Assembly (NCBI RefSeq): GCF_000487995.2
Contig: NZ_CP097562.1
Location: forward strand, 488,501-552,500
Reading direction: 5' to 3'
Length of the DNA: 64,000 bases
Origin: Mucispirillum schaedleri ASF457
GTDB lineage: Bacteria > Chrysiogenota > Deferribacteres > Deferribacterales > Mucispirillaceae
Below, in pieces: positions 46,828 through 56,249 of the stretch. The notes under the pieces were generated by a model. That model saw only the letters and a program-made list of their open reading frames with translations. It was not told where the DNA came from and searched no databases. Within the stretch, counting starts at the first letter, position 1, and each line of letters begins with the position of its first letter. The position numbers were made by a program, and so were the translations under genes.

Positions 46828-47044
46828 CTGCTATAAAATAGAAAATTATTTCAATTAAATTTTTAAATATATAAAACACATCTTTTATTCCTAAAAACAA
46901 TATATCTACAACTCCAAATAATGCAAAATACACACTAGCAAATCCAAAAATAATATAAATTAATAGTAATAAAATAAAAATAATATTACATATAGTATTA
47001 AATATATAGAGTAGTTTATCATAACCTATTTTAAAATATGTCAT
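46820..47044 (-). CDS. Small membrane protein of a toxin cassette
   Basis: 74 residues, two long hydrophobic spans (CNIIFILLLLIYIIFGFASVYF and FKNLIEIIFYFIAGV). It starts 2 nt after the toxin stop and overlaps the next gene by 8 nt, so the three are translationally linked. No recognized family. Confidence 0.55.
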   Translation of the reverse strand: MTYFKIGYDKLLYIFNTICNIIFILLLLIYIIFGFASVYFALFGVVDILFLGIKDVFYIFKNLIEIIFYFIAGV

Positions 47045-47046
47045 TT

Positions 47047-48279
47047 TTAAAACCTTTTATAAGCATTACTAACTGCATTTAATAAATCATGTGCTGTAAT
47101 ATTGCTATTTTTAGTCAAGAATAATTCAACACCCTTGCATATCAAATGACCATCTATATCGTTATCATATTTAGCACCATTCACATAATTAGTACGATAG
47201 CCTAAAGCCAAATATATTATTTTACCAATCAAGTGTTGATCAGATATTTTTTGTGCTTCCCCTGCCCCATTTAATAATTTTTCCTGACTATAACCAACAT
47301 AAGTTCCTATAAAACCAAAATGAATATTTGACCAAGTATCATAAAAAATATCAATATTATTATATATATGATGGTAGCGTCTTGATAAACCCATACTTGG
47401 AAATAAGGCTGATAACTGCCACTTATGGTCCCATATACTATTAGGCTCAACACATTTACCAAAATAAATATCAGCATCATCATTTTTATCTTTATAATTT
47501 ATAATTAATTCATTAGAACTATTAAGCATATTTTTAATAAATAAACTACTTTTAGATTCATATTGATGTAAAATACTCTTAATATCTTGAGCTTGTGTAC
47601 TCTTCAAATTATTTTCAATTTCCCCTGCCATATAATTTGCTACATCAACAGCATCAAAGCCAAGTTGAATATATTTGCCTTGTTCTAATACTGCCCTTTC
47701 TATAAATGGGCATAAGATAACTGCACATTCCTGCTCGCTATTATTTAGCACATAATAATAAATATTTTTATCTTTATTATATACGATACTTCCTTGATAC
47801 CTATATTCTTTTAAATCGCATGCTTTTTTTACTTCACTATTAGATGCTGCTATAATACTAACATTACCAGTAACTTCTATTTTATCTGTGCTAAAGGATG
47901 CAAAATCTATTTCTAACGGATTATTTTTATATTTATCTATTATTTCTTTACAGGCTTCTTTTAATGATAATTCTTTCTCTTTCTTATTGTCATCTGTTTC
48001 TTTTACTTTTAAGGCTGTTGTAATGTTTATTTTTAACCATTTCAAACCTGCTATACCATATGAAAAATAGTTGAAATTATTATCATAATTGTCGGCTTCT
48101 ATTTTTATACCAAAAGTATATAGTTTTCTAATATTATCATCTTTTGGATTACCTTTCAAGCATAATTCTGGGTCTTTATTGTATAAATATTCTGCTTCAT
48201 TTTCAACATTGATAACATATAATGACCTGCCATTGCTTATTTTGCTCTCAAATATTTCTCCTGTTTTATTTACATACAT
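47047..48279 (-). CDS. Candidate T6SS effector with polymorphic toxin type 44-like C-terminus
   Basis: 410 residues. N-terminal tag MYVNKTGEIFESKISNG, shared with two other genes here; a middle region (SLYVINVENEAEYLYNKDPE...NSEVKKACDLKEYRYQGS) shared almost word for word with the gene at 52875; and a C-terminal WDHKWQLSALFPSMGLSRRY...YDTWSNIHFGFIG...LLNGAGEAQ...DIDGHLICKGVEL. The YDxWxNIHFGxxG and later D-x-D-x-(A/C)IxxGxx elements resemble Ntox44, a predicted nuclease toxin. No signal peptide; T6SS export is inferred from proximity. The next two genes are immunity candidates. Confidence 0.65.
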   Translation of the reverse strand: MYVNKTGEIFESKISNGRSLYVINVENEAEYLYNKDPELCLKGNPKDDNIRKLYTFGIKIEADNYDNNFNYFSYGIAGLKWLKINITTALKVKETDDNKKEKELSLKEACKEIIDKYKNNPLEIDFASFSTDKIEVTGNVSIIAASNSEVKKACDLKEYRYQGSIVYNKDKNIYYYVLNNSEQECAVILCPFIERAVLEQGKYIQLGFDAVDVANYMAGEIENNLKSTQAQDIKSILHQYESKSSLFIKNMLNSSNELIINYKDKNDDADIYFGKCVEPNSIWDHKWQLSALFPSMGLSRRYHHIYNNIDIFYDTWSNIHFGFIGTYVGYSQEKLLNGAGEAQKISDQHLIGKIIYLALGYRTNYVNGAKYDNDIDGHLICKGVELFLTKNSNITAHDLLNAVSNAYKRF

Positions 48280-48304
48280 ATAGTATGGTTTATCATATAG
48301 ATAT

Positions 48305-49297
48305 TTATTTATATTTTTCTGTATATTTTGAGTATTTTTTATTCATTAATATATCATACCATTCTTCTGGAACTTCATAATCCGTTAATTTTAAAAACTC
48401 TTTCGCTTTTTCTATGCTTAATTTATCAAATTCATTAAAGAAATTTAATACATATTCTTTCCATCTTTCATATCCTGCTTTATCTAATTCGCAAAATAAT
48501 TCTTCTATTGTCTGATATTTTAGTTTATATAATTCATCACTTTCTTCATCTTTTATTTCTACATAATCAGGATCCCATGGCAGTGGAACTTCATATAAAA
48601 ATATTGATGATAATTTTAACTCTTTTACAGCATGTAACAACTCATTATTATTGGTTATTATTTCATATACTTGCTGCATTTCATAAGTTCTTTCTATATC
48701 TCCATAACCATAAATCTGATATACTGCTAAAAACAAGACTGTATCTTGATTTTCAAACTTTAACTGCATTTTACCTCGTTCTATGCCTGCATCTTTATTC
48801 ATACGCTTTTTATGATAAGTATTTATGTATGATAAAACATTAGATAATAATTTATCATTCGCTTCTGGAATATATCTTTTTATTATATTTACTATATTTA
48901 TGCCTGTATCTAAAAACTTATCTGTTATGATAATTCTATTATATCTATATAAGCATGCTACCTTAAAAAGATATACTTTTGGATATTCATCAATGTCAGT
49001 ATATATATATGGTTTATATCGTTTAAATCTTACACCATATATTTTTATTTGTTTTATAGAATATTTTATCTTATCTGCTATGTTAAAAATTATTAGAATA
49101 ATGATAAATACACAAAATATAACGATAAAACCAAAACTAACTGTAGTGAAGATATATACTTTGTTTGCAGTCAATTTGGAAATAATTGTAGGCAAGTTCC
49201 ATAAAAAATATAATACAAGATAAATTATAAGCATTTTTGCAAAATTTAATTTAATTTTATGGATAATCTTATTGAATTTTAAATATATTTTTTCCAT
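48305..49297 (-). CDS. Two-span membrane protein, candidate immunity partner of the 492-residue effector
   Basis: 330 residues. Two N-terminal membrane spans (FAKMLIIYLVLYFLWNLP and FIVIFCVFIIILIIFNIAD), then a ~230-residue soluble domain rich in Lys/Glu/Tyr (KEYVLNFFNEFDKLSIEKAKEFLKLTDYEVPEEW). It begins 14 nt after the effector-like gene at 49312 in the same orientation. Unrelated to the YYxVTY immunity-like family. Function unknown; immunity is inferred from position. Confidence 0.5.
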   Translation of the reverse strand: MEKIYLKFNKIIHKIKLNFAKMLIIYLVLYFLWNLPTIISKLTANKVYIFTTVSFGFIVIFCVFIIILIIFNIADKIKYSIKQIKIYGVRFKRYKPYIYTDIDEYPKVYLFKVACLYRYNRIIITDKFLDTGINIVNIIKRYIPEANDKLLSNVLSYINTYHKKRMNKDAGIERGKMQLKFENQDTVLFLAVYQIYGYGDIERTYEMQQVYEIITNNNELLHAVKELKLSSIFLYEVPLPWDPDYVEIKDEESDELYKLKYQTIEELFCELDKAGYERWKEYVLNFFNEFDKLSIEKAKEFLKLTDYEVPEEWYDILMNKKYSKYTEKYK

Positions 49298-49311
49298 TTA
49301 TACTATCCTTA

Positions 49312-50790
49312 TTAATCAATAAAATATTCTGTTCCATAATAACCAAACAAGCCACTAACGAGAGAACCAGCTATTCCTCCTATTCCTGTTCCAGCAAATG
49401 GTATGCCTGATCCTATAGATGCTCCTATTTTTGCACCAATCCATGCACAGCCCCATCCATTAACCTGTTTAGTTAATTCTTTCTTAAGTGGTTTTACAGA
49501 ATTACTTTCCATAGATTGCATGGTTGCAGATGATAATTCCGAAACTGTAACAACTATAGAAAGTGGGAACAACATATTCTTTGTTATCGTACCTGCACCA
49601 TATTGCTTTGGTAACATTACTGCATTTCTAGATTTTTTATCTGCACCTTTAATAAGAACTTCTTGGTCAACTATTGCTTTATGTCTTGTGTCGTTATTTC
49701 GTATAACAGCATGTATATCAACTTTATTTTTATTCATTAACTTTTTATTAGCATCAATAAAAGCTTCTGAAATTTCTTCTGTAGAAATAAGTGTTGCTCC
49801 TGACTGTTTTAATTTATTAATATCAATATATAATTTTTTGCTAATGCCATTTATATTAAATCTCTCTGCACCGTTTGATAATGTTGATGCAGAAACATAT
49901 TGACTATTTTTAGCGGTTCCCCTTACATGACTAACAATACTATTGCCAGATTCTGGACTAACTGCATATAAACCATATTTCTCAGGAAATACTTTTAAGT
50001 CTGTTTTAATTCCAACTAACTCACCTTTACTATGATACTTAATGGCATTCTCCGTTGTTTTATATGTATACCTAACCAAAAAACCTTCTCTGCCAAAATC
50101 ATAAACTATAAAATAAAAATTTAATGGTGTTATTTTTTCTATTATAGCATCATTAAGTATTTTTATACCATTTATATTATTATTAAAATTTCTAATATCT
50201 ATATAATTAATATTAAAATATGGGATAGGAACAAATACATAATTATTGTTCTCTATTTGTTTTACTTCATCTTTGGATAATATTTTATTTGGAATTATTG
50301 ATATTATCTCTCCAGTCTCTGATAGATGGTGAAATTTCTCATAAAGCTTAATTGAGGGTTTTAAAACTGTAATATTTGATAAAGATTTTAATTCCCTGTT
50401 ATTTAATAACATATAGCCCCATTTTATTTTATTTGTATCTTCTACATTACTATATGCTTTAAATTTATGCTCTAAACTTAATCTATTAACTTTACTTGCT
50501 GCTATTTCTTCTATATTATATAATTCAATTCCAGATATTATATCTTGTGGTATATCTCCCCTATTTATCGTAAAAGTTCTTTCTGCTTTTTTATTTTTCC
50601 TGTCTGTCTTATTTATCAGCATAAAATCTAAACTTTTGCTGTTAGCTGCCTTTTTACTTGCAAAATCTGCCTTATTAAAAGAAAACAATACTTTCTGGTT
50701 ACTGTTTGTTTCTTCTGGGTTATAATAAAAGGATGCTCTGCCATTGCTTATTTTGCTTTCAAATATTTCTCCTGTTTTATTTACATACAT
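49312..50790 (-). CDS. Candidate membrane-acting T6SS effector with glycine-rich C-terminus
   Basis: 492 residues. It starts with the shared tag MYVNKTGEIFESKISNG and continues with a different middle. The last ~50 residues (NGWGCAWIGAKIGASIGSG, then GIGGIAGSLVSGLFGYYG) form a glycine/alanine-rich hydrophobic segment of the kind found at the ends of several polymorphic toxins and bacteriocin-like proteins that act on or insert into membranes. No catalytic motif is recognized. The downstream gene with two membrane spans would be its immunity partner. Confidence 0.55.
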   Translation of the reverse strand: MYVNKTGEIFESKISNGRASFYYNPEETNSNQKVLFSFNKADFASKKAANSKSLDFMLINKTDRKNKKAERTFTINRGDIPQDIISGIELYNIEEIAASKVNRLSLEHKFKAYSNVEDTNKIKWGYMLLNNRELKSLSNITVLKPSIKLYEKFHHLSETGEIISIIPNKILSKDEVKQIENNNYVFVPIPYFNINYIDIRNFNNNINGIKILNDAIIEKITPLNFYFIVYDFGREGFLVRYTYKTTENAIKYHSKGELVGIKTDLKVFPEKYGLYAVSPESGNSIVSHVRGTAKNSQYVSASTLSNGAERFNINGISKKLYIDINKLKQSGATLISTEEISEAFIDANKKLMNKNKVDIHAVIRNNDTRHKAIVDQEVLIKGADKKSRNAVMLPKQYGAGTITKNMLFPLSIVVTVSELSSATMQSMESNSVKPLKKELTKQVNGWGCAWIGAKIGASIGSGIPFAGTGIGGIAGSLVSGLFGYYGTEYFID

Positions 50791-50937
50791 ATATTATAAT
50801 CTATCATTTATATTTTCATCATTTAATGCTTCTTCTAAACTTGTTAAGATTATATCTAACTGATTAAAAATTTCATTTCATCTAACTAATTTAATAAAAG
50901 ATTTGTTTATTTGTCATTATTATCTTTGCACTAAAGG
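50603..50937. repeat. 335-bp direct repeat, copy 2
   Basis: Counterpart of 44976-45310. Here the upstream conserved frame is broken by TAA just before the ATG at 50790, so the effector start at that ATG is firm. Confidence 0.8.
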
Positions 50938-51394
50938 GGTTTCTTCTTGATATGTTTCCATCTATACACAATGCCTTATTTAACTTTGGATTATATGATA
51001 TTTCGTAATATTTAGTGCAATTATCAATGGTATCATAATAAAATTTTATTCGATAAAAATCAACAGGCATTGAAAAAATATTTTTATATTGAATATAGGC
51101 AATGGCTTTATTTCGGAATAAATTATAAAAACAACCTGATTTATTTTGATTATCACAAAATACTAAATGAAATCTATTATCTTTAAAATTTGAATTACCT
51201 GTTATTGCTAAATTAGATAAATTATCACATAAGCTTAACACTGTTTGTTCAGAAAGGTGGGGACCAAAATTAATATTTGAATTAGTTACAGATAGAATTA
51301 TAATACCCCAAAATAAAATTGATGGAGGAACCGCAATAATTAAAAATAAAATTTTCACTATTATTTTTTTGCTATTTTGCATATATATCTCCAT
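50891..51394 (-). CDS. Immunity-like membrane-anchored YYxISY/ALCI protein
   Basis: 167 residues. One N-terminal span (IIVKILFLIIAVPPSILFWGIIIL), then a soluble domain with SEQTVLSLCDNL and the family end CTKYYEISYNPKLNKALCIDG...NPFSAKIIMTNK. Starts one base after the stop of the small membrane gene at 51395. Paralogue of 46342, 45276 and 52155. Confidence 0.55.
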   Translation of the reverse strand: MEIYMQNSKKIIVKILFLIIAVPPSILFWGIIILSVTNSNINFGPHLSEQTVLSLCDNLSNLAITGNSNFKDNRFHLVFCDNQNKSGCFYNLFRNKAIAYIQYKNIFSMPVDFYRIKFYYDTIDNCTKYYEISYNPKLNKALCIDGNISRRNPFSAKIIMTNKQIFY

Positions 51395-51655
51395 TCAAAA
51401 TAATAAAATAAAATTGTAATAAATATAAATTATACTACCAACATATACTGCAATATAAGAGCTTAATAAACCAACGATAAATTCTTTTACATCGGTATAG
51501 AAAAATAGTGACATACCTATATATAAGACATCAGATGTAATAATGAATATAAATAGAATATAGTATATCTGAAATAACATTGAACGAAAAAAATTCTTTA
51601 TTTTATTCATCTGGACACTCTCCATTTTGAAAATAATATTTAAAAACATTATCAT
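51395..51655 (-). CDS. Small membrane protein of a toxin cassette
   Basis: Up to 86 residues, or ~71 if it starts at the internal Met at 51610 (MNKIKNFFRSMLFQIYY...), which would reduce the overlap with the toxin gene to a few bases. Two hydrophobic spans. Same position in the cassette as 46820 and 52636. Confidence 0.5.
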   Translation of the reverse strand: MIMFLNIIFKMESVQMNKIKNFFRSMLFQIYYILFIFIITSDVLYIGMSLFFYTDVKEFIVGLLSSYIAVYVGSIIYIYYNFILLF

Positions 51656-52031
51656 TAACTACATATGATAATATATTATAAGCATTTATTAAAATGCCTT
51701 TTATGCATTCATCATATATAGAGAAACCTAATTTTATAGCCACTTTATCGCATATAGTATCGCCTTTAAGCCATTGCTTTTGTTCTATTTTAGAAAATCC
51801 TCTATTAGACCACTTCTGAGCCACATCTGCTCCAACTAATAATGTGTTTTCACTAAAACGACAGTATTTACCTATTACACCAAAATGTATATTTGACCAA
51901 GCATCATATGGGATTTCTTTATCTATATATACATGATGATAACGCCTTGATAAACCCATACTTGGAAATAAGGCTGATAACTGCCACTTATGGTCCCAAA
52001 AACTATCTGTTTTAACTGCTTCATAAAACAT
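51603..52031 (-). CDS. Orphan type 44-like toxin cassette without N-terminal region
   Basis: 142 residues beginning only a few codons before the shared WDHKWQLSALFPSMGLSRRYHH motif; it contains YDAWSNIHFGVIG and LLVGADVAQ, then a unique end. No ribosome-binding site is clear before ATG 52031 and homology with the full-length toxins starts at SFWDHK, so this looks like a displaced C-terminal cassette awaiting recombination onto a full-length gene rather than an expressed effector. Confidence 0.6.
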   Translation of the reverse strand: MFYEAVKTDSFWDHKWQLSALFPSMGLSRRYHHVYIDKEIPYDAWSNIHFGVIGKYCRFSENTLLVGADVAQKWSNRGFSKIEQKQWLKGDTICDKVAIKLGFSIYDECIKGILINAYNILSYVVNDNVFKYYFQNGECPDE

Positions 52032-52154
52032 ACTACAACAATTATCCCTCTTTTCTTATAATAAATATTTACAAAATAAGTTTAATTTTTTTTATAATAT
52101 AAGCTTACTTTTCTTAATGAGTGATTATTAGTTTTTCAATATGTTTCATAAAGC

Positions 52155-52634
52155 TTATCTTACTTTCTTTATAATTTTTGTTCTACTTAAATCAATATTT
52201 ATACCATCTGAACTTTCAATATATATACACAATGCTGTATTATCAATAGAATTATATGTTACTTCATAATACCCATAGCAGCATTTATCAGTAGTATCTC
52301 TATATAATATACGGTTACCCACAGAAACCTTTAACTTTACAATAGCTTTACTTGTAAAGTTACACAAATGATTAGTTCCTGGATTAAATTGAAGATATTT
52401 ATCATATGACATTATCTCAAATGCTCTATCCTTATAAAATGTTTTGTTATCATATTGATTATGATATGAATACTCTATTTCTTTAAGCATCTTATTTAAA
52501 AATTTAACTTTCTTTTCTGAAATTGGTAAATCTACTGTAAAAACAAAATACATAAGAATTAATAACATATTAACAGGAATCCAAAATACTAATATCCAAC
52601 ATAAAAATTTCTTTAATATACTTATGTATTCCAT
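52155..52634 (-). CDS. Immunity-like membrane-anchored YYxVTY/ALCI protein
   Basis: 159 residues. N-terminal span (FLCWILVFWIPVNMLLILMYFVF), soluble domain ending CCYGYYEVTYNSIDNTALCIYIESS. Third gene of the first toxin cassette, 1 nt after the small membrane gene. Two adjacent cysteines in the KCCYGYY segment and the recurring lone Cys in ALC suggest a disulfide in the periplasm. Unrecognized family. Confidence 0.55.
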   Translation of the reverse strand: MEYISILKKFLCWILVFWIPVNMLLILMYFVFTVDLPISEKKVKFLNKMLKEIEYSYHNQYDNKTFYKDRAFEIMSYDKYLQFNPGTNHLCNFTSKAIVKLKVSVGNRILYRDTTDKCCYGYYEVTYNSIDNTALCIYIESSDGINIDLSRTKIIKKVR

Positions 52635-52635
52635 A

Positions 52636-52878
52636 CTATGAACCTAATAAAATAATTAATAATACTACATCCTGAACTACATGAACAATAAATACAACAA
52701 TATTTAGTAAAAATGCTATATAAACAAATATTCCCATGAATACTGTCTCTGCTATATTACTATTGTTATATTGTAAATCATATATAATACTAATCATTAT
52801 AATAGTAATAATAGGTAGCGGTATTAAAAATGTATAAAAAATAATTAATATTTTTTTCATAATTCTATACATAATCAC
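52636..52878 (-). CDS. Small membrane protein of a toxin cassette
   Basis: 80 residues, two hydrophobic spans (ILIIFYTFLIPLPIITIIMISIIY and VFMGIFVYIAFLLNIVVFIVHVV). Overlaps the toxin stop by 4 nt, indicating coupled translation. Confidence 0.5.
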   Translation of the reverse strand: MIMYRIMKKILIIFYTFLIPLPIITIIMISIIYDLQYNNSNIAETVFMGIFVYIAFLLNIVVFIVHVVQDVVLLIILLGS

Positions 52879-54139
52879 CTTCTTTGTGTTCTACTATATG
52901 TTTGTAAAATAATTAGTATCTGATTAGCAATAATATCAACTGTTTTTATTTCATAATTTTTTGAGACTTGAATACCTATTTTAATAGCTTCTATATCACC
53001 TTCATTATCTCCGTAATCACCACTCATTTCTAAAAGTCTTATAGTGGTATCTTTTATATTAATATTGTTCTTATATTTCTTAATATCTGAAATAACTTGT
53101 TCAGTTCCAGCACCTTTTAATAATATAAAGTCAGAAGGGTTTATTTTACTACCAATCACTCCAAAATGTATATTTGCCCATACATCATATGGGATTTCTT
53201 TATCTCTATATACATGATGATAACGCCTTGATAAGCCCATACTTGGAAATAAAGCTGATAATTGCCACTTATGGTCCCAACAGTTATCTGTATCAACTTT
53301 CCAGTATGTAAGTACATAATCTGAACACTGTAAATGCAATAAATTATTTTCAATTTCTCTTGCCATATAGTTTCCTACATCAACAGCATCAAAACCAAGC
53401 TGAATATATTTACCTTGTTTTAATACAGGATTATCTATAAATGGACATAAGATAACTGCACATTCCTGCTCGCTATTATTTAGCACATAATAATAAATAT
53501 TTTTATCTTTATTATATACAATACTTCCTTGATACCTATATTCTTTTAAATCGCATGCTTTTTTTACTTCACTATTAGATGCTGCTATAACACTCACATT
53601 ACCTGTAACTTCTATTTTATCTGTGCTAAAGGATGCAAAATCTATATCTAATGGATTATTTTTATATTTATCTATTATTTCTTTGCAGGCTTCTTTTAAC
53701 GATAATTCCCATATTTCTCTATTATTATCATCTTCTTTCTTGTAATTTGATTTTAAATCTGTTCGTATAGTGATTTTTAACCATTTCAAACCTGCTATAC
53801 CATATGAAAAATGGTTGAAATTATTATCATAATTGTCGGCTTCTATTTTTATACCAAAAGTATATAGTTTTCTAATATTATCATCTTTTGGATTACATTT
53901 CAAGCCTAATTCTGGGTCTTTATTGTATAAATATTCTGCTTCATTTTCAACATTGATAACATATAATGACCTGCCATAATAGGATGTATATTTTTCTGAT
54001 AAGTAAAGCTTATTAAATATCGGTTTTTTATCAGGAAAGATTATATAAAAATTATATCCTTTCAAACCTTTAAGAAATATTAATGATTTATTATATGATG
54101 CAATTACTATTATTACCTCTTGATTTTGATGCAGCTGGG
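52875..54139 (-). pseudogene. Type 44-like toxin gene truncated at its 5' end by IS30 copy 2
   Basis: The frame is open right up to the IS edge; only a TTG at 54065 could serve as start within it. Codons next to the IS read QLHQNQEVIIVIASYNKSLIFLKG..., then KYTSYYGRSLYVINVENEAEYLYN, from where it matches the gene at 47047. The C-terminus keeps WDHKWQLSALFPSMG, YDVWANIHFGVIG, LLKGAGTEQ and GDIEAIKIGIQ, the best type 44-like set in the array. The original N-terminal domain is lost. Residual expression from the IS or TTG 54065 is possible. Confidence 0.65.
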
Positions 54140-55307
54140 GTAAAATCTAAAAACGATTGCGAAAAAGTGAATAAATAAAAAAGTGGTTGTTAAAACTCTT
54201 TAAATAAAATAATATTTTTTAGCCAAAAAATAGAGTAAGAGAGGTAACAACCACAAATGGATACTACACCAAAAAATCGTAAAAATAAACACTTAAATGC
54301 ATTTGAGTGTTATAAATTAGAAGGTCTGTTGAAATCCAAAGTTAGTGTGTTGGAAATAGCGTAGATATTATGCAGGTCTAAAAGCACGATATACCGAGAA
54401 ATAAAGCGAGGGACAGTGGAATTTCTCAACAGTGACTTGAGTGTAAGGAAAGAATATAGTGCATACTATTCTCTAAATATAAGGCAAGGTTTAATGAGTA
54501 AAACAGGTAGGAAATTACAATATAACATTGAATATGGCTTATTAGACTATATACAGAGTAAGTTAGATGAGAAGTATTCCCCAGATGTTATATCTGGAGA
54601 GTTAAGGCATCAGTGTATATCAACAATAAGTACCCAAACAATATATAACTATATATCATTAGGACTATTAGAAAGTATAGAATATAGAAAATATACTAAA
54701 CAATGTAAAAGTAATCCACGAACAGCCTATAATAATACACGCGGCAGAAGTATAGACGAACGACCATTTGAACTGAAAGAGCGACTATATGGCAATTGGG
54801 AGATGGATACAGTGGTGGGCAAACAAGGCAGTAAATCAGCCTTACTGGTGCTTACAGAACGAGTATCACGGTTTGAAATAATAATCAAATTAAGAAATAA
54901 AACACAGAAAAGTATAATAGCAGCATTAGATAAGTTAGAAAGAAAGTATAAAGATAAATTCAGCTTAATATTTAAGAGCATAACAGTAGATAATGGTGTA
55001 GAATTTTTAGATATGGCAGGTTTAGAAAAATCAGTGTATGATAAAGTATCTAAACGAACAACTATTTATTATGCTCACCCTTATTGCTCTTGGGAGAGGG
55101 GAAGTAATGAGAATAATAATAAACTTATAAGGAAATTTATTAAAAAGAAAACTGATATTAAAAACTTTTCAGCTGCTTATATTAAAAAAATACAAGACTG
55201 GATGAATAATTATCCTAGAAAATTATTTAATTATAAATCGGCTAATGATATATTTTATGAGAACTTAAACAACTGCTTAAAATGTTGCAATCGTTTTTAG
55301 ATTTTAC
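54140..55307 (+). mobile_element. IS30-family insertion sequence, copy 2
   Basis: Near-identical to 22322-23490: same encoded 294 residues after the TAG, one A fewer in the poly-A at about 54180, and one base different in the left inverted repeat. Its two ends match each other over 21 bp. The flanks (CAGCTGG at left, AATTTTTGTT at right) share no direct repeat, and the gene on the left is cut, suggesting deletion or recombination after insertion. Confidence 0.88.
54257..55300 (+). CDS. IS30-family transposase with the same in-frame TAG as copy 1
   Basis: ATG 54257, TAG at codon 36 (54362-54364), DDE-type catalytic frame from GTG 54416 to 55300. WEMDTVVG, TVDNGVEF and the ERGSNENNNKLIRKF region are intact. 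Confidence 0.85.
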
Positions 55308-55372
55308 AATTTTTGTTAAATATTATAATTTTATATTGATTTTTTTAATAGGTATGGTAGAGTAAAGTAGTT

Positions 55373-56179
55373 ATGAAAAGAATAATAGTATGTATCAAAA
55401 ATAAAGCATTTTTAGAAAGACTAGAATCTTTTTGTCAGGAAGAAAAGATTGCTATTCATGTTATCTCTTCTCTTGAAGAGCTTGACAGCGAGCCATTTAT
55501 TGTTATCATTACTGACCAAAAAGATTTAGCAGAAGCATTTTCTACAGCAGGTAAAACATGTGTTATTACAAACGATAAAATGCCTAATCATGTATACTGC
55601 TTAAAAGAGTGTTTTAACCATATTCACTTACGCCTTTTAGTAGATATTATTCTTCATGGTGCTTTACTTACAAACTATTATACTGCACTTATGCCTAATG
55701 TTTTCCATAAAGAATATACAATATCTAACGATTTTTTTAATATAGACAGGCTTGTATATGCTATGACAGCAGAATTTCTGCTGTTTTTTAAATGTTCTGA
55801 ACTTGAAAAGATGCGTGTAGGAATATCTGAAATGCTTACCAACTCTATTGAGCATGGCAATTTAGAAATCACTGCAGATGAAAAATTTAAAGCTACAGAG
55901 GAAGGCACTTATTATGACCTTTTAAACGAAAGGCTTAGTAATAAAACTATGGCAGAAAGAACTACCCACATTAATATTGATATAAGAGATAATATTTTAA
56001 CCGTTACTATCACAGACCAAGGCAAAGGATTTGATACAACAAAACTGCCAGACCCCACTGATAAAGAATGCCTGTTAAAACTACATGGCAGGGGTATATT
56101 TATTACACGAATGTATTTTTCAAAAATCAAATACAATGAAAAAGGCAATGAAGTTACACTTATCAAAATATTACAATAA
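55373..56179 (+). CDS. ATP-binding protein of the anti-sigma factor/histidine-kinase fold
   Basis: 268 residues. The C-terminal ~130 residues contain a GHKL ATPase: N-box ISEMLTNSIEHGNLEI, G1 ITDQGKGFD, G2 LHGRGIFITRMYFS. The N-terminal ~110 residues look like a receiver-like alpha/beta fold (KRIIVCIKNKAFLERLESF, FIVIITDQKDL) but the usual phosphoacceptor pattern is not clear. Similar RsbW-type proteins act in partner-switching regulation. No STAS antagonist is adjacent. The gene starts 66 nt after the IS. Confidence 0.75.
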   Translation: MKRIIVCIKNKAFLERLESFCQEEKIAIHVISSLEELDSEPFIVIITDQKDLAEAFSTAGKTCVITNDKMPNHVYCLKECFNHIHLRLLVDIILHGALLTNYYTALMPNVFHKEYTISNDFFNIDRLVYAMTAEFLLFFKCSELEKMRVGISEMLTNSIEHGNLEITADEKFKATEEGTYYDLLNERLSNKTMAERTTHINIDIRDNILTVTITDQGKGFDTTKLPDPTDKECLLKLHGRGIFITRMYFSKIKYNEKGNEVTLIKILQ

Positions 56180-56249
56180 TCATTTATTTTGCAGTCATTA
56201 ATATTCAATCATCATATTTACTAATTAATTTAATATTTCAACAGCAGCT

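Noticed and set aside
54065..54065. TTG 54065 as the natural start of the first toxin gene
   Set aside because: The same frame continues open to the IS border with protein-like sequence, so the gene is better read as truncated.
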